A stretch of DNA of 64,000 bases from Narthecium ossifragum. Its lineage: Eukaryota; Streptophyta; Magnoliopsida; Dioscoreales; Nartheciaceae. The stretch lies in contig OY986966.1 of the NCBI GenBank assembly GCA_963920575.1, positions 15,991,888 through 16,055,887 on the forward strand, written 5' to 3'. Numbering within the stretch: the stretch's first letter is position 1; each line of letters opens with the position of its first letter. Position numbers and translations under genes: made by a program. Positions 12,401 through 22,270 of the stretch are shown piece by piece. Below the pieces are notes generated by a model. The model saw only the letters and a program-made list of their open reading frames with translations, made no database searches and was not told the DNA's origin.

Positions 12401-15400
12401 CTACATTAGAGATGTTAGAAGAAATGATTTTTCTGGACTTTAAGATATTGAAAGTCTTGCTGTGAAGATGGTTGAGACTAGAAAAGGTGCTCTATTTTCA
12501 TTGGTTTATCTTCTTATTAAGTTGGCATTGGTATTGCCAGTTGCGACTGCAACCGTCGAGAGAGTCTTCTCTTCGATGAAGATTGTCAAGTCTAATTTAT
12601 GTAATAAGATTGAAAGATGACTAGATGAATGATTGCATGGTAGTATACATCGAGCAGGAAATTTTTGAAACTATTGAGAACGAAGTCATTTTACAATGTT
12701 TTCAAAAAATGCAAAAGCGTAGAATCAACTTCCACCACTCAATCACAGTAGATAGTACGATACATACATTTTAATATTTGTATTGTTTTTATTCCTTAAT
12801 GTTTGATATTATAATTTTAAGGTACCTTTTGCATTACTTAAAAGAAAAAAAAATTTGGTCATTTTTTTTGAGATTTCGCCCCCCCAAGTCTCATCCTGGT
12901 TCCGCCACTATAAATAGATGTCTACATGCCGATGCCTCCCCAACACCTCTAGCATGAAGAAAAAGTCACAATGATGCCATACAATTTTCCAAATCTGTGA
13001 TGCTGGAACATTTATGTAGAACTCATTGAACATGGTAGAGTGTTTTTGCTTCCAACTCTAAGAAATTGTTTCAGTACCTCAAGTAATTTTTCCACGCATT
13101 CTTTGAAACTAAAAGCAGCGGATGAAGGTGAAATAGATCTTAATGAGGTTAATGGAAATGCCATGAAGAAATATTTGCTTTGCACATTCCAATTTAATCC
13201 TATCCTTCATTATCAGACTTCAAGCATCCACAATATCATACTAATTCTTATAGGACCAACCAATTTTCTATTGAATGCGATCATAGTCAAAAGTGGGTAA
13301 TCATGTTATCAACAAACAATAGCCACATTCGCATATATCATTAGTTTAGTCTGAACATAATAGAAGAGACTGAAGAACAACAGGCCACAGATATATATCA
13401 TACACACATTTTGGAGTATCAGAAACAGCATACATCTTTTGAATTTACCCATTTTATTGGCAATTTACAACAAAAAAGCGTATAAGAAGACATTTGGGCT
13501 CATCGTTTACTTCCTTTTTTCCACATAGCTTTTTGTATTTAAGATGGATCTCTAAGCAGAGTACAAAATATGCTAATTTGTTTTTGTTACAAGTTATGGT
13601 GTACTCCAAGAAGATATGCTTTACATACTGTTCAAAACATGATAAATCTTACCTATATATCATATGTTTCTTAGGGTTCTCCTACAAATAGCCCAAAAGC
13701 AGTTCATCATTGGATACTCATGAAAACTTCATTACAATTGCATGATAGTACGCCCATCTTTGAGCTGAGAACGAAGCTAGAATTGGATGTTACCAACCAA
13801 TTCATGACAATAGAGGTAATAAGCAACCAAGAGTTCATCTCTTAGCGTGCACTTCGTGGCCACAAATACCTGAATTCATGCAATTTCAAAACACCAAAAT
13901 TATCATATTTCCGTTTCAAGTAGGCTTCATCTTTCCCTTAAAAGTAGGCTTCGCCTAAACCTGTGGTAATCCGAAGGTTGTTTCTTGGCTGCATGAGTTC
14001 GAGTATACTATAGAACTAACAATGCATGGATCCCTCCCATCAACTAGCTTGAAGACTCATGGAGACTCATGGAAACTTCCCATTTGCCATTATGCCTTGC
14101 CCATCGAATAAATTTTTGGCCAAAATGGGTATGAACTGGCTAAAAGAGTGATGGCAATCTCCCATTTGCCCAAAATTTTATGCCCAAGGTTTAAAGATCC
14201 CGCAAAAATGGATGGGCTTTAGAGAGGGGAAACTGATCAAAAACTAAGCTTGAAAGCGATATCAGATTCCATTTTGGCCATGTATCAGCAGCATCAATCT
14301 ATTCTGGGTTGTTTCTATCAGTTTCAGCTGTAACAGCCTGAAGCAAGGTTATATGTAATAAAATGAAAATACCAATCAATTTAAGGGTTTAACTGGTTGG
14401 ATTAGTTAACAGGCTAAATGTGCACCCAAATCTGACCCATTACATTAACTATCGTGATTGTTCTCCTTCCCCTAGGTACAAAACCCTAATCCTCTTCTCC
14501 TACTTCCAAATACAATAGGAGTGATCAGTTGCCAAGTAGTAAGACCAACTGAAGAGGATTGAGCATCAGTTGACTGCTAGATACCCCATATAAGCAAGGA
14601 TTGCCTTGCGATACTGGACACAGAACTTGTACCAGCGGCACAAAGTTCCTCTGAGCTAATACATGTGGTGACAAGGTTTTTGTCAATATTTTAGTTGTGC
14701 CGGTAATTTAGCGGCACAATACGTGCCAATCCATGCCAGTATATGCCAGCCAGAATGGCAATACCTATAAGTATGCATTCTTTTGCATCAAATACTTGCT
14801 TCGATTTTCTTTCTACTTTCTAACTTTTGCACCAAGTATTTAACCGCCTACCTCTGCATGTGCTAGCAATCGCAACATGTGTTGATCAAGACTTGAAGCA
14901 TCATTGATTGGGACATGTTTGGAATGTGTATACAATTATGTATGCACCTGTTAATGGGTGCATAGTTTCTTATGCTAGCGTGAATTGGTGGAGGCTATTC
15001 TCGATAAGGTTCAGGATGAAAGGGAAGGTGAGGTATCAATTTCATAAGTTTCTCAAGTAATTTTGATGTTAGATGTGGTTCTTTGACACCTTGAAGTAGT
15101 AAGTGTACGTGAAGGACATAGGTTGTTTCTGCTTTCAGATGGAGAAAGCAAAGCGGAAAACTGTTCCACAACTCAGAGCAAATATGCTATGGACTTAATA
15201 CCATTATTCAATATATTCTAATAAGCAATCAAATCTTAAAACCTCCGAAACCTAAACCACCAAAAGGCCCGAAACATTCCATTTTGGGCTTGGACTACTA
15301 CCAAACCAGAAACTTCAAACATTGGTTATGCCAAGAGTCTTATACCAAGATGTCAAGATGGCAGCCTACACTAGACACATGTTCATTATTTTACAAAGCC

Positions 15401-18400
15401 TTGTTTAATCAAAGTCATGTTTGCTCATTGGTGTTATAAGAAGGCTACATGATATTGTTGATATAACCTATTTAGATGTCCTTTCACAATTCAAAGTTAA
15501 TTTAGGTGATTTCTTTTAGGCCCTTTGTCACAATAGTAGCTATGCCTATTATATGTATGCATGCAAAATGAGAATTTTTTGTTTGGGAGAATAGCTGACA
15601 CTTTGAGAGATCTTTGAAGATCATATGCTTAAAGTATAAGATGCCATCAGCTGTCAGGTATGCAGATGAGGAGTAATTTGCACACATAATTTTATCAATC
15701 AATGATGCAACTATAAATACAGCAGACACGTATTTGTCAGTCATGGAAGTTCAGTACTATATCTTCTGGCATTTGAAAAGCTTTAGAAATTTTCCTATAT
15801 CCACATATAAGCAGGCAGAGACAACACAAAGTTGAAGTTCAAACAATCCCAGTGGAGATATAATTCAAAGCATATCATAACATATGCCATAAATGGCATA
15901 CAAAGGAGCAAGACAAAAATGATTGTTCCTCACATGAGGCATGCTCAGACCTGACAGCAGTGACAAGACTAGTCATAGCATCATGAGTGGCTCGGCGAAC
16001 CTCTCTATTATAGTCTAGCAAAAGCCTCCTGTACTCAAATGCCTACAAAAGTTAAAACAAAATTCATCATATGCATTGTTACTTGTAATTAATAATCTAG
16101 ATAAATCATGGTGTCCAATTGGAAACATCTCTTTTCAGTAGACATATCTAATCAATTGGAAAAATCTGTCAGAGGTCAATAGATTTAGTTGGTGAAAGTA
16201 GTTGACTATAAGAAGTAAATTTCGTAGTGGAAGGAAAAGCTGTGTTCTTCTTTAATCTCCACAAAGGAGATTCAACAAATATGTCGTTAAAAATTCTTTC
16301 TTCCTGTGAAAAAGAAGGAATATGACCTTATTTATGAACACCAACCTATAAACAAGACGCCAGCTGCCCAGCATGTCTTAAGGAAATAAAGTTTAGACGA
16401 AGGGAAGCCAAAAAGAGAAAAAGGGAGAAATGCAGCATTTGTCAGTTCCCCAACCCCCCACGACACACACACACACAAAAAGCAACCAAAAAGTTAAAAA
16501 GCAAATACAGTAGTCAACTCTCGCTAAAAGGAATAAGTGCCTGCCACTGCATTTCTCTTCTTTCCCTCTTCCTCTCCTTTCCTTCTTTCCTTCTCCTCTC
16601 TTATTTTCTCCTCTTTCCGGCTGCCCTCTCCCTTTTCTCTTCCTTCCTCTGCTCTTTCCCTCTTTCCTTCTCCTCTCTTTTTTCCCTCTTTCCTCTTCCT
16701 CTGCTCCTTCCCTCTTTCCCTCTTCCTCTCTTTCCCTTCTCCTCTTTCCTTCCTCTGCTCCTCCCCTCTTTCCCTTCTCCTCTCTTTTTTCCCTCTTTCC
16801 CTTCTCCTCTCTTTTTTTCCCTCTTTCCCTTCTCCTCTCTTTTTTCCCTCTTTCCTCTTCCTCTGCTCTTCCCTCTTTCCCCTCTTTCTCTACTCTGCGT
16901 CCCCTGTTTATAGCATGAAACCAGACAACATCCATTGTTACGATCAAAAATGGACCTAACTTATGTCCTAACTTAGGTCCATTATTTACCCCCATCTAGG
17001 CACAGAACGAGCCAGTCAAAACGATAGGATTTCGCTGTGTGCGGGTCAAAACCTAAGGTTTTCGACCGGTTCCTATTGGTTTCCCCCGTATACAATAAGG
17101 GGGTAAAAACCAACCCAATTTGCCATTGGGTCGGTAAATACCGCCCGATATGCTACGTATCAGGCAGTACGTTAAACCCTGAGGAGTCGCATCTTGTCTT
17201 CCACCTTCAACTTTTTGAACAAGTTCTTGATCGAATGCCTCAAACATTTTGAGAGCACATAATCTGGAATATTAATATCATTAAAGCTCCAAGGAAAGCA
17301 CATATTAGACACACTTTTGCAAAATAGCAAAATCCGCAATAACAGTGACAACAAGCTCAAGTTTGGGTGGTATTCTTATTCATAGACAGAATCAGAAAGG
17401 GTAGGGAAAAAAAACAAGACAAAAGGTTGAGATAAACTTTTTAACTTAATTAGAACAGTTAGGGCCCATTTGGTTGGCTGTATAAAAGAACGTATAGTAT
17501 AAAATTATACTCTGCCATTGTAATATGGTGTTTGGTACGACAATGGATAGTAAAGTATTTTACGTTGGATAATTTAATACACTAGATCTTGTATAACTTT
17601 ATACCACCTCTAAGTCGGTGTAATTTTATACAAAGCCCATCGTATTCCTTGATGTTGGTATTTAATTGCCCTTATTTTCTCATACTTAGCCACATCCTTG
17701 ATAAAGTATATTTTTGTCTATTCATAATACATAATACTATACATCATTTATCCCTACTATTGCCAAACACTGTCTAGTATTAAAAATGATTCTTAAATTA
17801 TCCATTGTCTAGCTTATACAATGTATTAAGTTATACATCCATATCCTATTCAGCGAACCAAACGGGCCATTAGGGTATTAAATCAACAAAGCTTTGAAAG
17901 AGTACTAAGCTGACAGCAGGAAACGTGACAAGTTTCTAGAGCAGGAGCAGCACTTTTCTTGAAAGGATCCTCCATCTGCACAACTAAGTTATGCTCAAAG
18001 AATGTGTGTGTATTTACTCTGCGAACATATCCTAACAGAACAACCATAATTTAGCAACTCATGCTTGGATACTTCTAATGTCAATCCTCTCATAGCATGT
18101 CATGTCAGATTGTTTCTTGTTCAACGTAAAAACTACAATATTTACATAGAACTAATGGCAGCATTGAAGGAATTTTGATTTTGCAGACGACTTTCAGTCA
18201 AGAAGAAAGATGACTTAACATACTGAATCACAAACCTATTAAATATTGGACAAACGCCTATCAACCTATATATATCCACAGATCACATTCTAATCAAAAC
18301 AGCAAATCCTCTATGCTCTGAAAAAAGTAATGGACACAGATAAGTGAAAAGACACAATACCCATTGTGGAACAATTTGCATGAGTTCCTCCCCAGATTTT

Positions 18401-21400
18401 TGCTTAAAGAGCATGGATAGTGACGCTAAAGCTTTGAGCTGTAATGGAACACACAGGAAAAAATTACTATAGCAAACAGCCGAAAAAGTTGTCAGAATAC
18501 ACGCATTCTGATGGACAAATGCAGTCTCAAGGATGAAACACCAGCTGGCGAAAATAAAACATCCAATGCATGTCTTACGTGAAATGCCAAGGGAGTTTAA
18601 CGGTCATGAGGCCATGATGATAATTAAAACTACTATTGTGCTACGTCCTAACAATACTTCCCGTAAATTTCATCTAGGACAATAATGGATTTCCAAAGAT
18701 TTTCAGTGCTTCCATTCTGACCTCACAATCTATCTGGTAAGTTTAGGCAACTAAATAATACCCAAATTACTATATTTGAGACTTTAAGTAGTTTTCCGAA
18801 CAATAAGTTTAGGCAACTAAATAATACCTCACTATCTAAGTAATTTTCCGTTCTTTCTTTAAGTACTATAAACAGACCTTTTTTCTTTGAGACTTAATTG
18901 ATAGTTTATAGACATAGTTAAGACCACTTCTTCAATGACTTGCATAAGCTCTGTAAGACATGTTTTATACTTACTCTAAGCAAAAGAAAAATCACTCTTC
19001 TATGCATACAAAATTGAGACAAGGAATCTAAATGACATCCAAACCCGAATTTTCTCTGGGTAAGGACTTGGGCATCGATCCTAATGAAAAAATGGTTTGA
19101 GTAAACTTGGATCCAGCTGCAGATCCTTGCTCTCCAATTTGACCCCAATTCAACCCATTTACACCCCTTTGGAAGCGTTTTCAAAAATATCAAGAAATAA
19201 CACTATAAAAACAAATTAATGATCAATAAGATAAGAACAATTGTTGCAGGCATATAAGTAACAAAAGTGGAATATATTTTGGGAGGGAAAATACTAAGCT
19301 CTTATATTACCTTCGTTGTAGGATCCTTCCTACCCAGCCTCTTCAAATGTTGCACCACTTCTGGGTCCTTATCCTGGTTTCGAAAGGCGTAAATTGATTA
19401 TTCCGAGGGTGATGTAAGAAGTTACATGCTCCTTTTTAGAATTGAATGAGTAAATTAGTCTAATAGGCAGTAAAACAAATACATGAGTGAAAACACCACT
19501 AAAAGTAGAAACAACAAAAATTCAACCACTATAAAATATAGAAACAAGAAATATCATCGAAACTTTGTGCTCATTATGAGGTATCATCTTCTAAAAGCCA
19601 AGACGAAGAAATAAATAAGCAATAATGATGTGATAAGAAAGTGTTTGCGATAGGCATTCATTTGAGCAATACACCTCATCTCAGCAATGAAGGTATTCAT
19701 TCCTGTTGACAAACTTACGTACCTTCAGTTATTCAAATTAGTGTACATCTATCATGCCTTTTGAATGTTTTAACTTTTAATCACCTTTCAAAAAACCACC
19801 TAAGAAGAGTCCCGCAACGAGGACTGAAGTAATTAAAAAGTTGCATAAAAAATGGTTTGCGTGTCAAATAAGTAATTCGCTCAACAGAATGTGCCTAGTC
19901 TACAACAGATTTAGGTAAAAAGACTTATGTAAAACTTAAACTGCAGGGAATTTCTGGTGAAGAAGGTTTTTTCTTCCAAGGAACTGAGTTTTAGTTTTAA
20001 CTAAATCTGTTGAACACTATACAGCTTATCCCCAGCTGAATATCAAATATCATGGAACTACACTCCATCATCAACTAGCATACAACAAGTAGATCTCGTT
20101 CAATATTAAGGATCACTTAAGACTCAAGAGAACCAAAAATAATTAACAGCTTGTCACAAATCATCAAAAGTTAGTGTATTATATTCAAATAGAAAATTGA
20201 AAGCGGAGCTTATTTTTCAACGGCCACAGTATATACGAGAAGCATTAGAGTGTGTAATTGTGCACCACAGTCAACTTTCCTTTAGGAAAATTCTGAATTC
20301 TAGTGCACAAAAAATATCCCCAAAGGTATATGTTTTCTTACAGGGTGAACTTTGGATTGCCAGAGATTTCATTGTACCCAAAGGTAGTAGAGTGTGTTTT
20401 CATGAAGAATTCTTCTCTGAGAAACTCTTGGGCAACCAAAAAGGGCCTCAATGTTCCTCTTTTATTAGAGAATCATGTAAAAATGGCCACATGAAGGGTA
20501 GGAGGAAAATTTTTATAATTGTCATTAGATAGAACCAATTCACATAACCCTTGCTTTCTCTCTTCCGTCTCAACACATTATTACGAGCACATGGTCATTA
20601 TCTATCATCATGTAAACTACTCCAGCAAATCACTAGAGGTTGGCATAAAAAGAGAATACAATAACAAATGACAAACAATCATATGATCCCTATCCTATTT
20701 GACCTTGATATCCCCTTATGAGCATCTCCTTCCAAAGATCTATTACTTTCCACAAACACAAATACTTTAAACAAAAAGAAGAAAGATACAATGCAATAGT
20801 GTGTGCATGAGCATCAAGCGCTATATGTTGACATCTTGTCACCTATAAATCCCCAACATCCTATTTGCTCATTATATCCAAGGAGAATCCATGAAAAAGA
20901 TGTCGTATATTACAGATTCCATGTTTGAGCATTAAAGCCTCCAAAATGCTGTAACCAATTAAGCAACAGTACTTTCAATATGCCATTTCAGAAGACTTGT
21001 GGCTTCCTGCGCAGATTTTTAGGCTCTTCATATAAACTCTTTTGCTTTGTTGCATCCCTGAATCAATGGCTATTGTCCAGTCCTAATAGGAAGGAGGCTA
21101 CACAATAAAACCTAGATAAGTTGGAACCTTTTTCCGCCAAACTAATAATCAACTAATGCATTATCAGAATCGTCATCTAATCCCAACTGTTTGGGGTTGG
21201 CAACACTAATCCTTCCTTTCCGATGATTTTCAATTAAGGTGATTCCATCCGAACTCTTCCTCAAAATTTCTGTTGTCCTAAGATGGTCCTTCAATTTGTC
21301 CTAAGATGGTCCTCAAAATTTGTGCTGCCCTTATCCCTCACCATACAGACCACTAATATGTAAGAACTTTCCATGGTGTCCCTCGGCTAATTTCAACTCA

Positions 21401-21907
21401 ACACTCTGCTCAAGCTCTCATTATCACCCAAAATTCTGAAACCAACAATATTCAGGCTCCACAACAGCCTTATCAGGACAAATTATGTGTTTTAAGGTAT
21501 ATATTCATGAAATACCACGCCAAAACAGCTTATTTGCCAGATTTTATAACTATCCATCTACAACAGCGACACCATGGCAATTGCCCATCAAAGGAAAGGC
21601 AAAGAAACACGTAGTCGATACCGCAAAAGGCCCGGAATCTTCAGCAGAAGAAGACGCTTCGACTCGAGAGCTGCCGACATAGCCTCCGAATCCAACGCTT
21701 GAAGCCCCTGTTGGAAGCAGCGACGCCGCCAAGCTACAAAATTTAATACGGGTAATCAAAACAGAGCTATTTCTATTCCCTACAGGGAAGACAGATATGA
21801 ATGACGAAATACATCAAAAAAAGAGAAAAAAAAACGGTGAGAGGACGAAACCTGCTGCTCGAGGGGCGGTTCTTGCTCCTCCCAGCTTCTCCTTTCTGCT
21901 TTCCCAT
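1..21907 (-). CDS. LTN1: E3 ubiquitin-protein ligase listerin, N-terminal half (exons 1-10, 3' end beyond window)
   Basis: Listerin is the RING E3 ligase that ubiquitinates nascent chains stuck on stalled 60S ribosomal subunits (ribosome-associated quality control, cytosol). I joined ten minus-strand exons: 21907-21852, 21733-21622, 19373-19311, 18438-18361, 16042-15951, 9727-9625, 8332-8180, 4695-4040, 3939-3450 and 439-1 (running off the edge). All junctions are GT-AG and phases agree, giving 2242 nt or 747 residues without a stop. The N-terminus begins [19 protein letters not shown] and continues with the family blocks [40 protein letters not shown] and [20 protein letters not shown], as in plant listerins. 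The start is the first ATG in frame with this conserved N-terminus. Plant homologues are about 1,870 residues, so the rest of the HEAT-like repeats and the RWD and RING domains lie outside. The identification is firm from recalled family sequence. Exact exon ends are my inference from splice consensus plus homology. Confidence 0.95.
440..3449 (-). other. listerin intron 9, containing a long-TIR element
   Basis: A 3.0 kb intron. Outside the element at 1832-3226 it is AT-rich and I see no further coding or repeat structure in it. Confidence 0.85.
1832..3226. mobile_element. non-autonomous long-TIR element (Mutator-like, Pack-MULE candidate)
   Basis: The two ends are inverted copies. The left end reads GGCCAAATTTTCGTTTAATA and the right end, reverse-complemented, GGCTAAATTTCCGTTTAGTA. 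Similarity is strong for about 110 bp and traceable for about 240 bp, to the T-rich and CTCTCTC stretches near 2075 and 2990. The flanks CTCAACTAT and CTCAATTGA agree at 6 of 9 positions, a possible decayed 9-bp TSD. The interior (about 2080-2990) is strikingly GC-rich, with several overlapping open frames on both strands (for example 1993-2469 and 2359-2661), none of which I recognise. Long TIRs, a 9-bp target and a GC-rich interior suggest a MULE that captured gene sequence. That class call is inference. Confidence 0.65.
3450..3939 (-). CDS. LTN1: listerin exon 9 (residues 438-601)
   Basis: A 490-nt exon encoding [20 protein letters not shown] through [14 protein letters not shown]. The acceptor is TTTTCAG|ATCTTC and the donor is TCTCTA|GTAAGT. 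The final phrase LVANSF...SL continues into exon 10 (DSPDAVRL), as in other plant listerins. Confidence 0.94.
4040..4695 (-). CDS. LTN1: listerin exon 8 (residues 220-437 plus 2 nt)
   Basis: The largest complete exon here (656 nt). It begins [18 protein letters not shown] and carries the helical HEAT-like stretch, including [20 protein letters not shown] and FFQNLWAGR. The acceptor is TTTGCAG|GTTCTA and the donor is TCAAG|GTAAGA, a perfect consensus. It is split from exon 9 by a 100-bp intron. Confidence 0.95.
6353..6914. mobile_element. hAT-type MITE with 8-bp TSD TGTATGAG
   Basis: TIRs CAAGGTTCTAAAAAACGC (left) and CAATGTTCTAAAAATCGG (right, reverse-complemented) are flanked by a perfect 8-bp duplication TGTATGAG at 6345-6352 and 6915-6922, as expected for the hAT superfamily. 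The subterminal regions on both sides are packed with GCCTAG/CTAGGC words, and the core is AT-rich. No coding capacity. Confidence 0.8.
6981..7287. repeat. 41-bp direct repeat flanking two cytosine runs
   Basis: The same 41 bp occurs at 6981-7021 and 7247-7287 (266 bp apart), starting AGGTTAAGCCTATATTCATT. Between them, the first copy is followed by GTAGCTAAC plus a C run (about 7028-7044), and a similar GCAGCTAAC plus C run follows at about 7061-7079. This looks like local duplication by slippage or unequal exchange. Confidence 0.75.
8180..8332 (-). CDS. LTN1: listerin exon 7 (residues 169-219)
   Basis: A 153-nt exon encoding [20 protein letters not shown] through [20 protein letters not shown] then QR. 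The acceptor is AATTGCAG|GCCGCT and the donor is CAACGT|GTATGT. Confidence 0.93.
8333..9624 (-). other. listerin intron 6
   Basis: A 1.3 kb AT-rich intron. Apart from the tandem duplication at 8656-8920 I see no structured feature. Confidence 0.85.
8656..8920. repeat. 131-bp diverged tandem duplication
   Basis: Two adjacent copies start AAAATTCTC at 8656 and at 8787. They share the phrases AACTGAGTT, TTCAAGCCT, TCATACCCAAAACA and GCCTGGCTTCTAT with scattered substitutions and a small indel near the end. Confidence 0.75.
9625..9727 (-). CDS. LTN1: listerin exon 6 (residues 134-168)
   Basis: A 103-nt exon encoding [20 protein letters not shown] and [14 protein letters not shown], one of the most conserved blocks of the family. 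The acceptor is TTTTCAG|GAGAGG and the donor is TTAGAG|GTTCAT. Confidence 0.94.
10274..12910 (+). mobile_element. hAT transposon with 8-bp TSD, decayed autonomous copy
   Basis: TIRs CAGTGGCGGAACCAGG (left) and TAGTGGCGGAACCAGG (right, reverse-complemented) are flanked by TAAATAGA at 10266-10273 and 12911-12918. The TIR and the 8-bp TSD are typical of plant hAT elements encoding DUF4371/TTF-type transposases, and matching transposase fragments lie inside on the plus strand. A GC-rich leader (10290-10760) precedes the coding remains. Confidence 0.88.
10987..12700 (+). pseudogene. hAT transposase remnant (DUF4371 / hAT C-terminal dimerisation type)
   Basis: The DDE transposase of the element is broken by many stops and frameshifts. 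The N-terminus [18 protein letters not shown] ends at a stop at 11059. The next block near 11098-11290 reads [13 protein letters not shown] in one frame and [15 protein letters not shown] after two frame breaks. The clearest piece is 11246-11590 ([10 protein letters not shown] and [12 protein letters not shown], the DUF4371 hallmark). Further pieces are 11805-12071, 12055-12378 ([18 protein letters not shown]) and 12440-12600, with [20 protein letters not shown], the hAT dimerisation motif. It is non-functional. Domain order and spacing match an intact gene of about 800 residues that has decayed in place inside a host intron. Confidence 0.9.
15951..16042 (-). CDS. LTN1: listerin exon 5 (residues 104-133 plus 2 nt)
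   Basis: A 92-nt exon encoding [20 protein letters not shown] then [10 protein letters not shown]. The acceptor is TTGTAG|GCATTT and the donor is GTCAG|GTCTGA. The split arginine codon is completed by exon 6, across the 6.2 kb intron 5. Confidence 0.92.
16551..16897. repeat. long polypyrimidine (plus) / polypurine (minus) tract
   Basis: About 350 bp almost entirely of C and T on the plus strand, with loosely repeated units such as CCCTCTTTCCCTTCTCCTCT (clear copies around 16760-16850). On the listerin sense strand this is a purine tract inside intron 4. It generates long spurious open frames on both strands (Glu/Lys/Arg-rich and Ser/Pro/Phe-rich). Confidence 0.9.
17462..17869. mobile_element. 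PIF/Harbinger (Tourist-like) MITE, TSD TTA
   Basis: The ends are GGGCCCATTTGGTTGGCTG and, reverse-complemented from the right, TGGCCCGTTTGGTTCGCTGA. They are flanked by TTA at 17459-17461 and 17870-17872. The 408-bp interior is AT-rich with no coding capacity. This terminus and the 3-bp target are diagnostic of Tourist/PIF MITEs. Confidence 0.85.
18361..18438 (-). CDS. LTN1: listerin exon 4 (residues 78-103)
   Basis: A 78-nt exon encoding [19 protein letters not shown] then MQIVPQW. The acceptor is TTACAG|CTCAAA and the donor is CAATGG|GTATTG. Phase 0 on both sides. Confidence 0.92.
18439..19310 (-). other. listerin intron 3
   Basis: An 872-bp AT-rich intron. A short phrase beginning TAAGTTTAGGCAACTAAATA occurs twice, about 72 bp apart near 18738 and 18810. 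No other feature. Confidence 0.85.
19311..19373 (-). CDS. LTN1: listerin exon 3 (residues 57-77)
   Basis: A 63-nt exon (21 codons) encoding [20 protein letters not shown] followed by K. The acceptor is AAACCAG|GATAAG and the donor is ACGAAG|GTAATA. It is too short to stand out as an open reading frame, but its sequence matches the listerin family directly. Confidence 0.92.
19374..21621 (-). other. listerin intron 2
   Basis: A 2.2 kb AT-rich intron. The only structured piece I see is the SINE-like trace near 21171-21340. The open frame at 20197-20532 has no recognisable similarity and lies within the intron. Confidence 0.85.
21171..21340 (+). mobile_element. Au-like SINE remnant
   Basis: The phrase CCCAACTGTTTGGGGTTGGC followed by AACACTAATCCTT and GATGATTTTCAATTAAGG resembles the conserved 3' half of the plant Au SINE family (tRNA-derived, LINE-mobilised). 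I cannot see a clear A/B-box 5' half, poly-tail or TSD, so this is a degenerate or partial copy at best. Confidence 0.4.
21622..21733 (-). CDS. LTN1: listerin exon 2 (residues 19-56)
   Basis: Acceptor TTTTGTAG|CTTGGCG and donor TTTGCG|GTATCG bound 112 nt. The exon encodes the conserved [19 protein letters not shown] segment and ends in phase 0. Confidence 0.93.
21852..21907 (-). CDS. LTN1: listerin exon 1 (residues 1-18 plus 2 nt)
   Basis: The exon starts at the ATG read from 21907 and ends at AGCAG|GTTTCG. It encodes the basic, serine-rich N-terminus. The split AGC codon is completed by exon 2 after a 118-bp intron (21734-21851). Confidence 0.93.
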
Positions 21908-22216
21908 GTCCTGTCGATCGCGGGCCGCTCCACAAGAGACGCAAACCGATTGAAACCCTAAAAACAACACGGGTTCGCACGGCCGAAGAGAGCAGAGACA
22001 AGAGAAGAGAAGGGAAGAATAGAAAACTTGGGAAGCTGGCGACGAAGCAACGACGAGGAGAGAGAGAGAGCGCTCTTTAGGCTCAAAAGATTGCTGCATC
22101 CGACCGCACATAGGAATTATATGAAGGAAGGTCGGCGATGGGGTCGGTGATCTCATGAACGGTTGAGATTAGATGATCTTGAAATCTTTATTCCTCAAGA
22201 TGTAGAATACTGATAA
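21908..22216 (-). promoter_or_regulatory. LTN1: listerin 5' UTR / proximal promoter, truncated by a MULE insertion
   Basis: This is all that separates the listerin start codon from the MULE. It holds a GA repeat at about 22054-22072 that reads as a CT-rich patch on the gene's sense strand, a frequent plant core-promoter or 5' UTR feature. No convincing TATA box was identified. The last nine bases (22208-22216, TACTGATAA) are the MULE target duplication, so the ancestral upstream sequence resumes only at 28670. Confidence 0.6.
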
Positions 22217-22270
22217 GGGTGCAGCTATCCGCACCACAATTTGGACTCACCGCACCACATCTACTTAACA
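22217..22270 (+). repeat. MULE left terminal inverted repeat
   Basis: A 54-bp TIR beginning GGGTGCAGCTATCCGCACCA. It pairs with 28607-28660. The next 150-200 bp on both sides share CACCACA words. Confidence 0.92.

Larger units (their letters stand above)
9728..15950 (-). other. listerin intron 5
   Basis: A 6.2 kb intron, the longest seen in this gene, swollen by the hAT element at 10274-12910. The rest (9728-10273 and 12911-15950) is AT-rich, without a recognisable gene. A GC-richer patch at 14620-14765 with repeated GCCGG/TGCCAG words may be an old repeat that I cannot classify. Confidence 0.85.
16043..18360 (-). other. listerin intron 4
   Basis: A 2.3 kb intron holding a polypyrimidine tract (16551-16897) and a PIF/Harbinger MITE (17462-17869). 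A GC-richer patch at 17000-17190 (with CCGTATACAATAAGGGGG) is unclassified. Nothing else is recognised. Confidence 0.85.

Noticed and set aside
16393..16995. 200-codon minus-strand open frame rich in Glu/Arg/Lys (and a 140-codon plus-strand frame)
   Set aside because: Both are by-products of the polypyrimidine/polypurine tract in intron 4; no domain and strongly biased composition.
20197..20532. 111-codon frame in listerin intron 2 as a nested gene
   Set aside because: No similarity recognised, ordinary AT-rich intron context, overlapping alternative frame.
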